From a virus: 29,974 nucleotides of DNA. This document shows, in pieces, positions 20,067 through 28,800 of this stretch (position 1 is the stretch's first letter; each line of letters opens with the position of its first letter). The stretch is taken from positions 1 through 29,974 of IMG/VR virus record IMGVR_UViG_3300025065_000030, one strand, 5' to 3'. The translations under genes were made by a program, and so were the position numbers. The notes under the pieces are model-generated. The model searched no databases, was not told where the DNA came from, and worked only from the letters and a program-made list of their open reading frames with translations.

Positions 20067-21191
20067 ATGGCCGTAGCTTCAGATTCTTTAATTACAGTCG
20101 AAGATTACAAGAGCTGGAAAGGAATCGAGAACAGCATGATTGAAAGAGACGCAATCTCTCTTTACTGTTCTGCAGGAGACGCTACGGCAGCTACAGTCAC
20201 GAAAAGTGGAGATACTCTTACCCTTGTGATCACAGGCGGGACAAGTGCCGGAACGAACGCCTTGGATTTAACAGCCGCAGCAAACGATACGCTCGGAGAA
20301 CTGGCCGCAGTGATTGAGGCTCTTGCGGGATGGACAGCGACTTTAATTGGTTGGAGTTCAGCGGATTCGACTGATCTAAAAAACCTAGCCTCGACAAGCG
20401 TGCTCGGTTCATCGCTGGAAAAGACGCTTATCTTTTACGATAACTATATCATCGAACGGATGATTGACATGGCAAGCGATGTTATAGAGAATTACCTGAA
20501 CAGGAAAATTAAAACTGCCACATACACAAACGAAAGATACGACGGCGGAAAAGACATGATCTTCCTCGAGCAGTATCCGGTCACAGCCGTAACTCAGGTG
20601 TGCAACGGATATGAAGACCCGATAAGGATAAAAAACACGTCTGGAAAATTCAACGCCTATGCGATTGTATCGGCTACGGGGGTTGCGTTGAATGTAGATG
20701 GAACGCCTGTAGCAGAAAAGACCTTTGCATCGTATGCGACAATGGCGCTCTTGGCGGCGGCTCTAAACGCAGAGAGCGGATGGGAGGCGTCGTGTCCTAC
20801 GAGTGCATACAACGATTGGCCTTCGAGCCTGTTGTTTGTCCAACCGAATGTTTTCTGTCTGGACATGTATGGATACCTTCAATGTCCTAGTGATCCGCTT
20901 GAAGACTACACTTTTGACCTCAGAGACGGGATTGTTTATCTTCCTGGGGGATTCGCAGGTGGGTATAAGGATGTTTTTGTCACATACGTTGCCGGATACT
21001 CAACGGTTCCGGATGATATTATCTACGGCGTGTGTAAATTTGTGGGCTGGATGGACGACGGAAGAGAGGAAGACGAAAGCATGAAGGGTGAAAAGTTGGG
21101 AGATTACAATTATACGAGAGCCGACCTTGAAGAAGCCTTATCGGTCTCGGAGATCAAAGCGCTGAGAAAACACAGGAGGCCGTTGATCTGA
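20067..21191 (+). CDS. Head-tail connector (HK97 gp6-like) with two inserted domains
   Basis: 374 residues after ACGGAGG. The gp6-like connector core is split in three: SLITVEDYKSWKGI (7-20) and a helix MIDMASDVIENYLNRKI (132-148), then GGKDMIFLEQYPVTAVTQV (160-178), and DGIVYLPGGFAGGYKDVFVT (287-306) with YVAGYSTVPDDIIYGVCKFV. Inserted between these are two similar beta-alpha-beta domains, at about 33-112 and 185-265. Each ends with the pattern T-x-x-x-L-A-A-x-x-x-A-x-x-G-W-x-A. It forms the adaptor ring below the portal. The usual family length is about half of this, because of the insertions. The stop overlaps the next ATG by one base (ATGATGA... junction at 21191). Confidence 0.78.
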   Translation: MAVASDSLITVEDYKSWKGIENSMIERDAISLYCSAGDATAATVTKSGDTLTLVITGGTSAGTNALDLTAAANDTLGELAAVIEALAGWTATLIGWSSADSTDLKNLASTSVLGSSLEKTLIFYDNYIIERMIDMASDVIENYLNRKIKTATYTNERYDGGKDMIFLEQYPVTAVTQVCNGYEDPIRIKNTSGKFNAYAIVSATGVALNVDGTPVAEKTFASYATMALLAAALNAESGWEASCPTSAYNDWPSSLLFVQPNVFCLDMYGYLQCPSDPLEDYTFDLRDGIVYLPGGFAGGYKDVFVTYVAGYSTVPDDIIYGVCKFVGWMDDGREEDESMKGEKLGDYNYTRADLEEALSVSEIKALRKHRRPLI

Positions 21192-21526
21192 TGAGCTTAA
21201 AAACTATGATCCGGAAAGCGCACACAAAATGTGACATCAAATCTCTTTCTACCTCTAAGGGTGCAGGAGGAAAACTCACTAAAACCTGGAGCATGAGATA
21301 CCATGATGTACCATGTCGAATGAACGCCGAGATGTCTCAAGCTGAAATACTCCGTTATCAAAAAGCGAGCATATTTCCGGATTTTATCATGTATGTCTTG
21401 TACCGGAGCGGGATAGAAATAACAGACAGAGTGATTTTTAAGAGCAGAACTTTCGATATAAAAAAAATAGACGACTGGGACGAACAGCAAAAATATCTTA
21501 AACTTGCATTAAAGGAGATTGTATGA
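21191..21526 (+). CDS. Head closure protein (SPP1 gp16/Hc1-like)
   Basis: 111 residues beginning at ATG 21191, the last base of the connector's stop. Strand-rich with the family's usual plan: KTWSMRYHDVPCRMNAEM, SIFPDFIMYVLYRSGIEITD, then RVIFKSRTFDIKKIDDWDEQ (the R-I-x-x...Y/F-x-V/I-x-x-V-x-x pattern), ending KYLKLALKEIV. It seals the connector after packaging. Position after the gp6-like gene supports the call. The stop overlaps the next gene (ATGA). Confidence 0.72.
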   Translation: MSLKTMIRKAHTKCDIKSLSTSKGAGGKLTKTWSMRYHDVPCRMNAEMSQAEILRYQKASIFPDFIMYVLYRSGIEITDRVIFKSRTFDIKKIDDWDEQQKYLKLALKEIV

Positions 21527-21906
21527 ACGAAAAAAAATCCAATACTCCCGAAGAGGTTCTCGCACGTTTTCTTGCGTGCTGGAAGGAGAGACAATGGGAT
21601 AAAATGGTCGAATTTACCCAGCTATCCTGGGTTGATGCTTGCGACGACCCAGTGGAAATGCTGAAGGGCACTTTCTCGTATAAGCCACTTAAAATTACCG
21701 TTGTCGGAGCGGAGAAAATAAGCGACGTGGCGTATAAAGCTGTGCTGGATATAGCATACGCACCGGCAAGAGGAGTTATTACAAACATGAAAGTAGAAGC
21801 CAGGGTGATTTGCGAGGCCGTACCTATGCAGCCGGACCCGAATGGTGTGTGGGGTGTAAATCCTGAAAGTTTATGGAATAGGATCGATGGCGAAAAGACC
21901 GGTTAA
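21523..21906 (+). CDS. Possible NTF2-like domain protein
   Basis: 127 residues. N-terminal TPEEVLARFLACWKERQWDK MVEF (8-31) and a following helix, then LKITVVGAEKISDVAYKAVL with DIAYAP and MKVEARVICEAVPM strands, suggest a cone-shaped NTF2/SnoaL-like fold (helices followed by a curved sheet). It is unusual between closure and tail-completion proteins, where only structural adaptors are expected. The C-terminus ends DGEKTG, overlapping the next gene by 20 bases. No catalytic residues can be named. Confidence 0.45.
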   Translation: MNEKKSNTPEEVLARFLACWKERQWDKMVEFTQLSWVDACDDPVEMLKGTFSYKPLKITVVGAEKISDVAYKAVLDIAYAPARGVITNMKVEARVICEAVPMQPDPNGVWGVNPESLWNRIDGEKTG

Positions 21907-22357
21907 TCCGACAATAAAAATGAGCGGAGTGGAAGCTCTTGCGGAGAACTTTAACAAGCTGCGAAAAAAGGCGAGGGACGGAGTGAGGAAAGCAACGATG
22001 GTCACTCTTATGCTTATCCAAAATGACGCAAAGAGATTTTGCCCGGTTGATACGAACAGGCTGAGGGCTTCTATTTCTTCAAACTGGACTGATTCAGGGA
22101 TGGCAAGAGGAAGGGTTCAAGGTAAAGTCGAAGCGAGGCCGGGCAAAAAACCGAGTACTCCGGCAGATGGAATCGGAAACCCAGACGCCTTGGGACTAAA
22201 GGGAATAACCGGAGTGGTTGGGACAAATGTTGAATATGCAGAAGCCGTAGAAAATCTCACTCCTTTCCTTTGGGGAGCTTTCCAAACGAACAAAGCCGGC
22301 CATAAACAGAGACTTGTAACAGCCCTTGGTCGGGAGTTTGAAACCTTGAGAGTGTAA
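21887..22357 (+). CDS. HK97 gp10-like tail completion/head-tail joining protein
   Basis: 156 residues from ATG 21887. Family marks: SGVEALAENFNKLRKKARDG (helix), ATMVTLMLIQNDAKRFCPVD and TNRLRASISSNW (the conserved A-x-x-x-x-P-V-D-T-x-x-L-R-x-S-I motif), then GVVGTNVEYAEAVE (the V-G-T-x-x-x-Y-A-x-x-x-E motif). A Lys/Pro loop (GKVEARPGKKPSTPADG) is a small insertion. It connects the filled head with the tail. Position between closure protein and tail terminator fits. Confidence 0.88.
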   Translation: MAKRPVNPTIKMSGVEALAENFNKLRKKARDGVRKATMVTLMLIQNDAKRFCPVDTNRLRASISSNWTDSGMARGRVQGKVEARPGKKPSTPADGIGNPDALGLKGITGVVGTNVEYAEAVENLTPFLWGAFQTNKAGHKQRLVTALGREFETLRV

Positions 22358-22358
22358 C

Positions 22359-22775
22359 ATGAGCGATGCAACAGACGTACCTTTTGATGACATCCAAAAC
22401 GCTTGCTATGCGCTTTTTATAGCCGCACCTGCGATTACTGGGACGGTTTACGATGAAGTCGATGAAAACGAGTCCTGGCCGTATACGATTTTAGGAGAGC
22501 CGAGCGACACTCCGATGGAAGCACGAGGCGTAAAAGGCCGGATTGTTATCGTCCCATTTGAAGTTTTTAGTCGTGGCGCTGGAGGGAAACAGGAAGTCTA
22601 TACAATCATGAGTGAGATTGTGGTCAAGCTGACAGCAGCCAAATTAACGATGACAAACTGGAGTGAGATATGGAAAACATTTAATGCTGGAAGAGTCGTT
22701 AGGGAGCAAAAAGAGGGAAGCCCGCTTGTATTTCGTGGAACGGTTACGATGTTAATCTCGGTGGCGAAGAAATGA
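22359..22775 (+). CDS. Tail terminator (DUF3168/gp17-like)
   Basis: 138 residues starting one base after the previous stop. Pattern of the tail terminator family: IQNACYALFIAAPAITGTVY, ENESWPYTILGEPSDTPMEA, GRIVIVPFEVFSRGAGGKQE with VYTIMSEIVVKLTA, and a last strand VFRGTVTMLISV. It caps the growing tail tube and joins it to the head. Synteny supports the call. The stop overlaps the ATG of the small membrane ORF (ATGA at 22772-22775), which begins an AT-rich cassette. Confidence 0.8.
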   Translation: MSDATDVPFDDIQNACYALFIAAPAITGTVYDEVDENESWPYTILGEPSDTPMEARGVKGRIVIVPFEVFSRGAGGKQEVYTIMSEIVVKLTAAKLTMTNWSEIWKTFNAGRVVREQKEGSPLVFRGTVTMLISVAKK

Positions 22776-22894
22776 AGATCTTATTTTTAATTTTCGTAAT
22801 AATAATAATAGTGCTATATTTATTGATTCTAGTATGTGGCATTATTTTTTTTGCTTCTATTGCATTAAAAAATAATCCGAGGAATTTTCAATGA
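22772..22894 (+). CDS. 40-residue hydrophobic membrane peptide
   Basis: ATG 22772 overlaps the tail terminator stop (ATGA). The 40 residues are nearly all hydrophobic: MKILFLIFVIIIIVLYLLIL, VCGIIFFASIALK, then NNPRNFQ. One long or two short membrane spans. The stop overlaps the sulfotransferase start (ATGA). The DNA is very AT-rich (13 of 60 G or C at 22801-22860). It may anchor or assist the cassette's enzymes, or be a coupling ORF. Function unknown. Confidence 0.55.
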   Translation: MKILFLIFVIIIIVLYLLILVCGIIFFASIALKNNPRNFQ

Positions 22895-23706
22895 AAATAT
22901 TCGTAGCGTCAACAGGGAGATGCGGGACGGTTTTTATGTCCGAAATTTTCAGAAGATTGACCGCTATCCCGAGTTTCCATGAGCCAAAACCAAGGTGTGA
23001 TGGCGAGATTCTAAAATATATCAACAAAGATAATACGCTGAAAAGGATGCCTAACAAAGTGATGCAAGAGCTTGTGAATAAAATCACTCAAGTAAGAAAT
23101 GATTCAGTCGATGGTAATTATTTTGAATCAAGCCAGTTATTCGTAAAAAGTTTTTGCTATTGGATGATCGAGGCATTTAAAAAGGACGTTTATGTAATTT
23201 ATTTACACAGAAATCCAATAGAAGTAACGATGTCATACTACAAGAAAAAAATACACCAGGAAAAACAATGGAACAGTTGGCATCTTCAGAGTCATTGGGG
23301 CAAGAACATATTGAAGACAAAAGGGAAGCTGAGTTTCTATGAAAACTGCCTGTGGCAATGTTATGAAATCAGAGAGCGGTTTTTACGTTTATATTGGGAA
23401 CTCCCAGAGCCAAACACGTTCGAATTTGACTTTAGAAAATTAAACGATGTGACCGAATGGAAGAGGCTTTTCAGGCAATTCAGAATAAAGCACAAGCCGT
23501 TTTCCAGCCTTCCCGTTGTCTCAAAAAATGAAATTGCGGGAGACAAACTGGAAACGCTGGAAGGGCTTTTATCGAAATGGGATGAGCCTGGGGTGTGGCC
23601 AGAGGACGAGCAGGATGATTTCGATCGGTTGGATTCGATAATTGACGAAGGTCAAAAAATTATAACTCATAATACAAGAAGGATGGTAGCAAATGAACTT
23701 AGATGA
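22891..23706 (+). CDS. Sulfotransferase-like protein (PAPS-dependent family)
   Basis: 271 residues. MKIFVASTGRCGTVFMSEIF (1-20) has the P-loop-like 5'-phosphosulfate-binding loop (T-G-R-C-G-T), and FHEPKP follows at 29-34. VYVIYLHRNPIEVTMSYYKK (100-119) is the 3'-phosphate-binding loop (R-N-P...S). Together these are diagnostic of the PAPS sulfotransferase fold. The middle has aromatic-rich helices (WNSWHLQSHWGKNIL) that could bind a glycan acceptor. It sits between tail terminator and tail tube genes, coupled to a glycosyltransferase (14-base overlap), so sulfation of a sugar added by that enzyme is a plausible joint role. Substrate is inferred only. Confidence 0.72.
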   Translation: MKIFVASTGRCGTVFMSEIFRRLTAIPSFHEPKPRCDGEILKYINKDNTLKRMPNKVMQELVNKITQVRNDSVDGNYFESSQLFVKSFCYWMIEAFKKDVYVIYLHRNPIEVTMSYYKKKIHQEKQWNSWHLQSHWGKNILKTKGKLSFYENCLWQCYEIRERFLRLYWELPEPNTFEFDFRKLNDVTEWKRLFRQFRIKHKPFSSLPVVSKNEIAGDKLETLEGLLSKWDEPGVWPEDEQDDFDRLDSIIDEGQKIITHNTRRMVANELR

Positions 23707-24580
23707 TGTCGCTGTGGTGGTGACAACGTTTATCCGGCCAAAGGAGCTTATGACTTGCGTGGCCAGTATAAGAAAATTCTACCCTGATATTAAAATAATG
23801 GTCGCCGATAATGGACGACCCCATGCAGAACAGGCCAAATTTATGCGTAATATGCATTGTGAGCACTTACTTTTACCTTTTGATAGTGGGCTTGCGATGA
23901 CGAGAAATAAAGCGTTAGATCGGCTCTCTGAATATCCGTACATCATAATGACAGAAGACGACATGGAGTTTACCGAAGAGTCGAGTATCGAGAAATTCAA
24001 GGCCGTCATAGAGGCGCATCCAGAAATAGGAGTTGTTGCCGGAGGGCTTGAGCTTGACTGCGGGACGAAGAATCTGTTTGCAAATGAGATATATGTAGAT
24101 AAGTCAAAAAATATGTACAAAGTAAAAAAAATAGATTCCCCAGAATGGCATAACACAGGAGGGGTCAGATGGTATTATGCTGATTATGTCTATAATTTTC
24201 ACATCATGCGCAATGCTCCCGATATCCGTTGGGATGCGGAGCTGAAACAATGTATTGAACATTTTGATTTTGCTGTACATATGAAGATAGAAACCGACTG
24301 GCTGGTAGCAGCGACTCCTGATATAGTTTGCAAACATCATGTGGCGGACGAATCCGCCGAGTATGTGAAACACAGACGTAACTTCGAGACCTGGAAAACA
24401 TTCTTTAAGAAACGAGGCGTCCGTTTCTTAGAGAGCGATTCTGAGAAAACGATGAGGGATTTTCAGACAGTAGAAAAGCTCTCGTATCCGGAATACATAT
24501 ACCGGATGATAAGGACAATGAACGAAGCCCAAAGCGGGGTCGATATGATAGACCGCTCGCTATACAGGGATATAAATTAA
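23693..24580 (+). CDS. Family 2 (GT-A) glycosyltransferase
   Basis: 295 residues from ATG 23693 with AAGGA upstream. GT2 marks: VAVVVTTFIRPKELMTCVAS (6-25), VADNGRP (37-43, nucleotide-binding D39), FDSGLAMTRNKALDRL (63-78) and YIIMTEDDMEF (83-93), the E-D-D metal site. Later come WHNTGGVRWYYADYVYNFHI and EHFDFAVHMK with an acidic/His acceptor region, resembling N-acetylgalactosaminyl/galactosyltransferases. Acceptor unknown: host envelope glycan, virion protein or DNA. It forms one coupled unit with the upstream sulfotransferase and is followed directly by the tail tube gene. Confidence 0.8.
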   Translation: MNLDDVAVVVTTFIRPKELMTCVASIRKFYPDIKIMVADNGRPHAEQAKFMRNMHCEHLLLPFDSGLAMTRNKALDRLSEYPYIIMTEDDMEFTEESSIEKFKAVIEAHPEIGVVAGGLELDCGTKNLFANEIYVDKSKNMYKVKKIDSPEWHNTGGVRWYYADYVYNFHIMRNAPDIRWDAELKQCIEHFDFAVHMKIETDWLVAATPDIVCKHHVADESAEYVKHRRNFETWKTFFKKRGVRFLESDSEKTMRDFQTVEKLSYPEYIYRMIRTMNEAQSGVDMIDRSLYRDIN

Positions 24581-24597
24581 TTTTTTAGGAGGCTAAA

Positions 24598-25044
24598 ATG
24601 GCAACTGACCACGTACCAATTTCAGGAGAATATTGTACTTTCTGGCTTGAGGGAGTCGCCGTGGCCGCTACCCGTACGTTCAATATGAACGTTGACCGGG
24701 CAAGCTATGGGACTTTTGTTGCTCGGGGTACGTCGAAATGGAGAACAAACTATGTCGCCGACATCGGCGGAACGTTTGATGTCGATGGACTCATCGTAGT
24801 CCAGGACACCTCCCCGACCGAAAAGCAGTTTGACGACCTGTTCACTTACATGGGAGCAGGGACACGGGTGACAATTATCTTCACTCTCCGAACAAACACA
24901 AGCGGGGAAAAGACGTTCATCTACACAGCAGAGGCGTATATTACATCATTGACAGCAAGTGCGCCGCAATTCGGGGAGGCCACATGGTCTTGTTCGCTGA
25001 TCGTCTCGGGTGCAATAGCTCAGACGACAGGAACGGTTAGTTAA
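24598..25044 (+). CDS. Major tail tube protein
   Basis: 148 residues after TTAGGAGG. Beta-rich with family landmarks: YCTFWLEGVAVAATRTFNMN, VDRASYGTFVARGTSKWRTN, YVADIGGTFDVDGLIVVQDT, RVTIIFTLRTNTSGEKTFIY and AEAYITSLTASAPQFGEATW, ending with a strand CSLIVSGAI. Strand-loop-strand order and the S-x-x-x-A...G-x-A-T-W pattern are those of siphovirus tube proteins (TP901-1/phi13 type). It polymerises around the tape measure. No sheath gene is present, which supports a flexible non-contractile tail. Confidence 0.8.
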   Translation: MATDHVPISGEYCTFWLEGVAVAATRTFNMNVDRASYGTFVARGTSKWRTNYVADIGGTFDVDGLIVVQDTSPTEKQFDDLFTYMGAGTRVTIIFTLRTNTSGEKTFIYTAEAYITSLTASAPQFGEATWSCSLIVSGAIAQTTGTVS

Positions 25045-25060
25045 ATTATAAGGAGGTTTC

Positions 25061-25456
25061 ATGGAAGGAGCAATTTCGCACATTATCTTGAATCTCGATA
25101 AGCCGAGAAAATTTCGGATGGACATGACCGCAATCTATGATTTTCAGCATGAGACTGGGTTTAAAATGTCTCAACTCCCAACACTCGGACCAAAGATTGA
25201 TGGGGACTCGTCTATTTTACTAAAGCTGATTTGGTGTGGAGTGAGACATGAGGACGAGAGTTTAACCTGGAGAGAGATAGGCAGGTTTATCTCACCGAAA
25301 GATTATGCTGATATTATGACTCGGGTGATCACCCACATCATTGAATCCCTAGGACTGAAGCGTCTAGCAAAAAAAGGAGAGAGGGCGACCCCCAAAAAGA
25401 CGGTCCCCAAAAAGAGTGGGACTGGGAAGAAGCCCTCGAAACCGCAACAAAAGTAG
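25061..25456 (+). CDS. Tail assembly chaperone (gpG-like), zero-frame product
   Basis: 131 residues after AAGGAGG. Typical chaperone pattern: a short strand ISHIILNLDKPRKFRMDMTA, a helix IYDFQHETGFKMSQL, a second part ILLKLIWCGVRHEDESLTWR (the W-x-G-L/V-x-H-E-D motif) and YADIMTRVITHIIESLGL. The tail is Lys/Pro-rich, KKTVPKKSGTGKKPSKPQQK. The -1 frame is open from 25345 to 25830 and would extend it, so the ribosome slips there as in lambda G/GT. It keeps the tape measure soluble and recruits the tube. Confidence 0.83.
   Translation: MEGAISHIILNLDKPRKFRMDMTAIYDFQHETGFKMSQLPTLGPKIDGDSSILLKLIWCGVRHEDESLTWREIGRFISPKDYADIMTRVITHIIESLGLKRLAKKGERATPKKTVPKKSGTGKKPSKPQQK
25369..25414 (+). promoter_or_regulatory. 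Programmed -1 ribosomal frameshift region with three slip sites
   Basis: In the zero frame, A AAA AAA (25369-25375, canonical X XXY YYZ) is followed by CCC AAA AAG (25391-25399) and again CCC AAA AAG (25406-25414). The last two lie in a near-perfect repeat, CCCAAAAAGA then CGGTC then CCCAAAAAGA. AGGAGAGAGG (25375-25384) lies 8-17 bases before the second site and could act as a stimulatory Shine-Dalgarno. All lie in the overlap with the open -1 frame. Confidence 0.75.
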
Positions 25457-25830
25457 GAATAGGGCCAGATAAATTCTGGCGGTTAACAGTACTCGAGTTT
25501 ACGCTCGCTATCGATGGATTCGAGTGGCGAGAGAAAAACGAATGGTTCGGACGCGCAACTCAATCCGCATGGCTTATGAATATGTGGAGTGGGAAAGGCC
25601 AGAGAATAACTGCTTCGAAGCTCCTTCCTCCAGAACTCCTGGAAGGGGTGCTTCCTGGAAAAGGAAAGGTTTATAAAACAAAGGCAGAGTGGGAAGAGAA
25701 CAAAAAAGAAATAATGAAAATGGCAAAATGGCACGGCCAGGTATTAAAAGCTCTGAGAAGAGGCTGGAAAACGGCTACTATTGTAGGCCACGGAGAGCTT
25801 ATGAAAGACTTTAAGGGCAAGAGGAAATAG
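25375..25830 (+). CDS. Tail assembly chaperone gpT-like extension (made by -1 frameshift)
   Basis: The frame has no good start of its own near the overlap and is open from 25345, so it should be read as a -1 extension of the gpG-like gene (start given for a slip at 25369-25375; slips at 25393 or 25408 would begin later). Residues after the junction include PQKEWDWEEALETATKVGI, then DKFWRLTVLEFTLAIDGFEW, typical of the T domain (F/Y-W-x-L-T...E-F), NEWFGRATQSAWLMNMWSGK, a basic region and a C-terminus MKDFKGKRK. The fusion would be about 255 residues. It ends 3 bases before the tape measure start and acts as its assembly chaperone. Confidence 0.75.
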   Translation, partial: RREGDPQKDGPQKEWDWEEALETATKVGIGPDKFWRLTVLEFTLAIDGFEWREKNEWFGRATQSAWLMNMWSGKGQRITASKLLPPELLEGVLPGKGKVYKTKAEWEENKKEIMKMAKWHGQVLKALRRGWKTATIVGHGELMKDFKGKRK

Positions 25831-25833
25831 ACA

Positions 25834-28800
25834 ATGGCAACAAGTATAGGGCGGCTGTTTGCGATTATAGGCGCCGATACGTCTGAATGGGATCGCAAGA
25901 TGAAGGGACTCTCTCAGAGCGCCGGAAAACTCGGAAAGTCGCTGACGATGAAATTGACGCTTCCCATCCTGGCCATAGGCGGGGCGGCGGTTAAGATGGG
26001 GGCTGATTTTGAACAGGCTATGGTAAACGCCAAAGCCGTAAGCGGTGCGACCGCAGAAGAGTTTGTTATGATGGAGCAGGTCGCGCGCGACATGGGAAAA
26101 GCGACCGTCTTCTCGGCAAAAGAAGCGGCCGACGCTATGTATTACATGGCCAGCGCGGGATGGAAAGCCAATGATATGGCCAAAGCCATAAAGCCAACAC
26201 TCGATCTTGCCGCAGCTACTCAGAGTGAACTTGCTTTTACGACAAATGCAGTCGTAGCTTCGCTAAACCAATTTCAACTCGGATCGGAAGGTGCAGAGCG
26301 TGTAACAAACGTTTTCGCCGCCGCTATCGGGAACTCCCAAGCCACACTCGAAAAACTCAAAATATCTATGACCTATATCGGCCCCCTGGCTAAGTCTTTG
26401 GGCTATTCCATCGAGGGTACGACTGCAACGTTGATGAGCCTTTATAACGCCGGCTATGAAGCCTCTACCGCAGGGACGGCATTGAGGATGTCGTTTGCGA
26501 AATTGATGGAGGGCTCACAGAAGACGCGCGAAGGGCTCAAGATGATAGGTCTTGCCCTTGAAGACGTCAATCCGAAGTTTAACACACAGGAGCAAATAAT
26601 CCGGAAACTTGAAAATGCGGGTATGGGAGCCGCAGAAGCGATCAAGATATTCGGCGTTCGGTCTGGTCCGGCTATGGTTGCGCTTGTCGGACAGGGATCA
26701 AATGCAATAGCAGAGTTTGAAGAGAAAATTACCGACACGACAGCAGCCAGCGATATGGCGGAAATGCAGGTTGATACCTTAAAAGGATCATTCAAGCTCT
26801 TGAAGTCGATCGTAACAGAAGTAGCAATCCAGTTCTCAAAGATTCTCGGTCCTGCTCTGAAGGATTTAATTGACAATAAAATACGTCCAGCCATAGAAAA
26901 ATTCTCAGAAATGGCGAAGTGGAAAAAGGAGCTTATTGTAAAAGTTGCCGCCCTAGCCGCAGCGCTTGGTCCATTGCTCCTCGTTTTCAGCAAGTTGACA
27001 GGAGTTATTGCCGCTATGCCTGGATTGCTTGTCGCGCTTGCGAGCCCGGTTGGAATCGTCGTGGCAGCGCTCGCATTGTTGGCAATTACAATAGGGAAGG
27101 TCAAGCGTGGTATCGATGACATGACTGGCAAGACATGGCGCAAATCTATAAAAGCTATGAATGACGCTGAAGCGCAACTTAAGTCCCATGAAGTAGGCTA
27201 TAGAGAGTTTCTTGTCGCCGTAAAAGACATGGGGAAAGAGGCTGATTCATTCTGGGAAAAATTTCTACTTAACAAAAGCGACGCCGCTAAAACGATTCAA
27301 CAGCTAAAAGATGGAGAGATCAAGGGCTCTAAAGAAGTCGTAGCTGTCTATATGCAAATGGCCAAAGAAGCCGAAAAAAGAGCAGAGGCAGAAAAAAAGG
27401 CCATGGAAGACATTTCTAGGTTTGCGATGATTGAAGCGAAGGACAAGAAGAGCCTTGAAGTAGCAACAATCGCTCTAGCACAAGCACAAGAGGCATTGAT
27501 TGGGACAGAGGAGGACTGGGGTTTAGCGCTCGGAGCCGTACAAGACGCCTTGTCAAGTAAATATAGGGTAACAAGCGAAGTGTCAGACCAGCTAAAAGCT
27601 CTTGAAGCGAGATTAAAAACCCTTATAGCCAGAGAAAAAGAGCGACGGGAGGGACTGTCAAAAGACGTTGCCCTCCAAGAAGAGTATGTTAAGTTTTATA
27701 ACCTTGAAGTCGGACTCACGCTTGACCAACAGGCCGAACGTATCCAATGGCTGACAAAATACCAGGAATGGCTAAACGACCAACTCAGAGACGGGAAGAT
27801 TGAGCTTGAAGCGTATGCAAAAGCGATGGACGGCGTCAATCGAGAAATGGCTACGCTGACAGAGAAGATTGTTGATACTACGATTCCAGCGGCAAAAGAC
27901 TTTGGGGATATGATTGTGTGGACTGGGGATCAATTCGATACTTTGCCTGCTAAGGCTGAAATTGCAACGGGTGAAATGAGCACAAGTTGGAAAACCACTG
28001 CTACTGAAATGGGCGAAGATTGGGAAGCAGCTACGTCTGAAATGGTGACAGAATGGACTAATACTATAGCTGATATTATCTTAAAAAATGAAGACTTAGC
28101 AACGGCATTTAATGAACTCGGAAAGGCCGGCCTTGAAATCTTTGTAGATATGTTCGCAAAAATAGTAGCTGACTTCACAGTAGAGTTGATAAAACCACTT
28201 ATGAAAGTCTTTGGAGAATTATTCAAATCAATGGCCATAAACATAGCGGCATTAGCAAAGTACATCGTATCGAATCCAGCAGGAATGAAAATGGCCTTTG
28301 CTGCAGTCGCCGCATATGTCAGCGTAAATCTTGTCAAAACAATATTAAGTGGTCTTGGGATAATCAGGACTGGTTATGATGAGGCCGGAAAAGCGATTCT
28401 TGAAAACTTGGAAGAAATACGGGCTGCTGGAGGGTTTATCTTAGAGCAAATAGAAAAATCACAATTATCTAAGCTTTGGCCAAAAGATGAAGATACAAAA
28501 ACATCGGCTCAAATATATAAGGATGCGATTGAGTCTATAATTACACAATTTAAACACCTAGATGAGGGTGGCATATACTCTAAAGATAGATTGATAGAAA
28601 ATTTTGAAGCTATGGTAGGAGCCGCTGAAGAACTTGGGATCACTGGGAGCGCAGAAATGGCAATGATTGTTCTCAAGATGAAAGAGCTTGGAGTAGAATC
28701 AGAGTCTCTGTCAAATTTTATCATTAAACAATTCGAACGGATACCAGAGCCATTAACAACCTTAATTGATGTCATCCCGAGTGTTGGTGATTCTGTTGAG

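Noticed and set aside
26454-27143. 229-residue minus-strand ORF opposite the tape measure gene
   Set aside because: Ser/Ala/Ile-rich antisense translation of helical codons with no motif and no ribosome binding site. Long antisense frames are expected opposite a coiled-coil gene.
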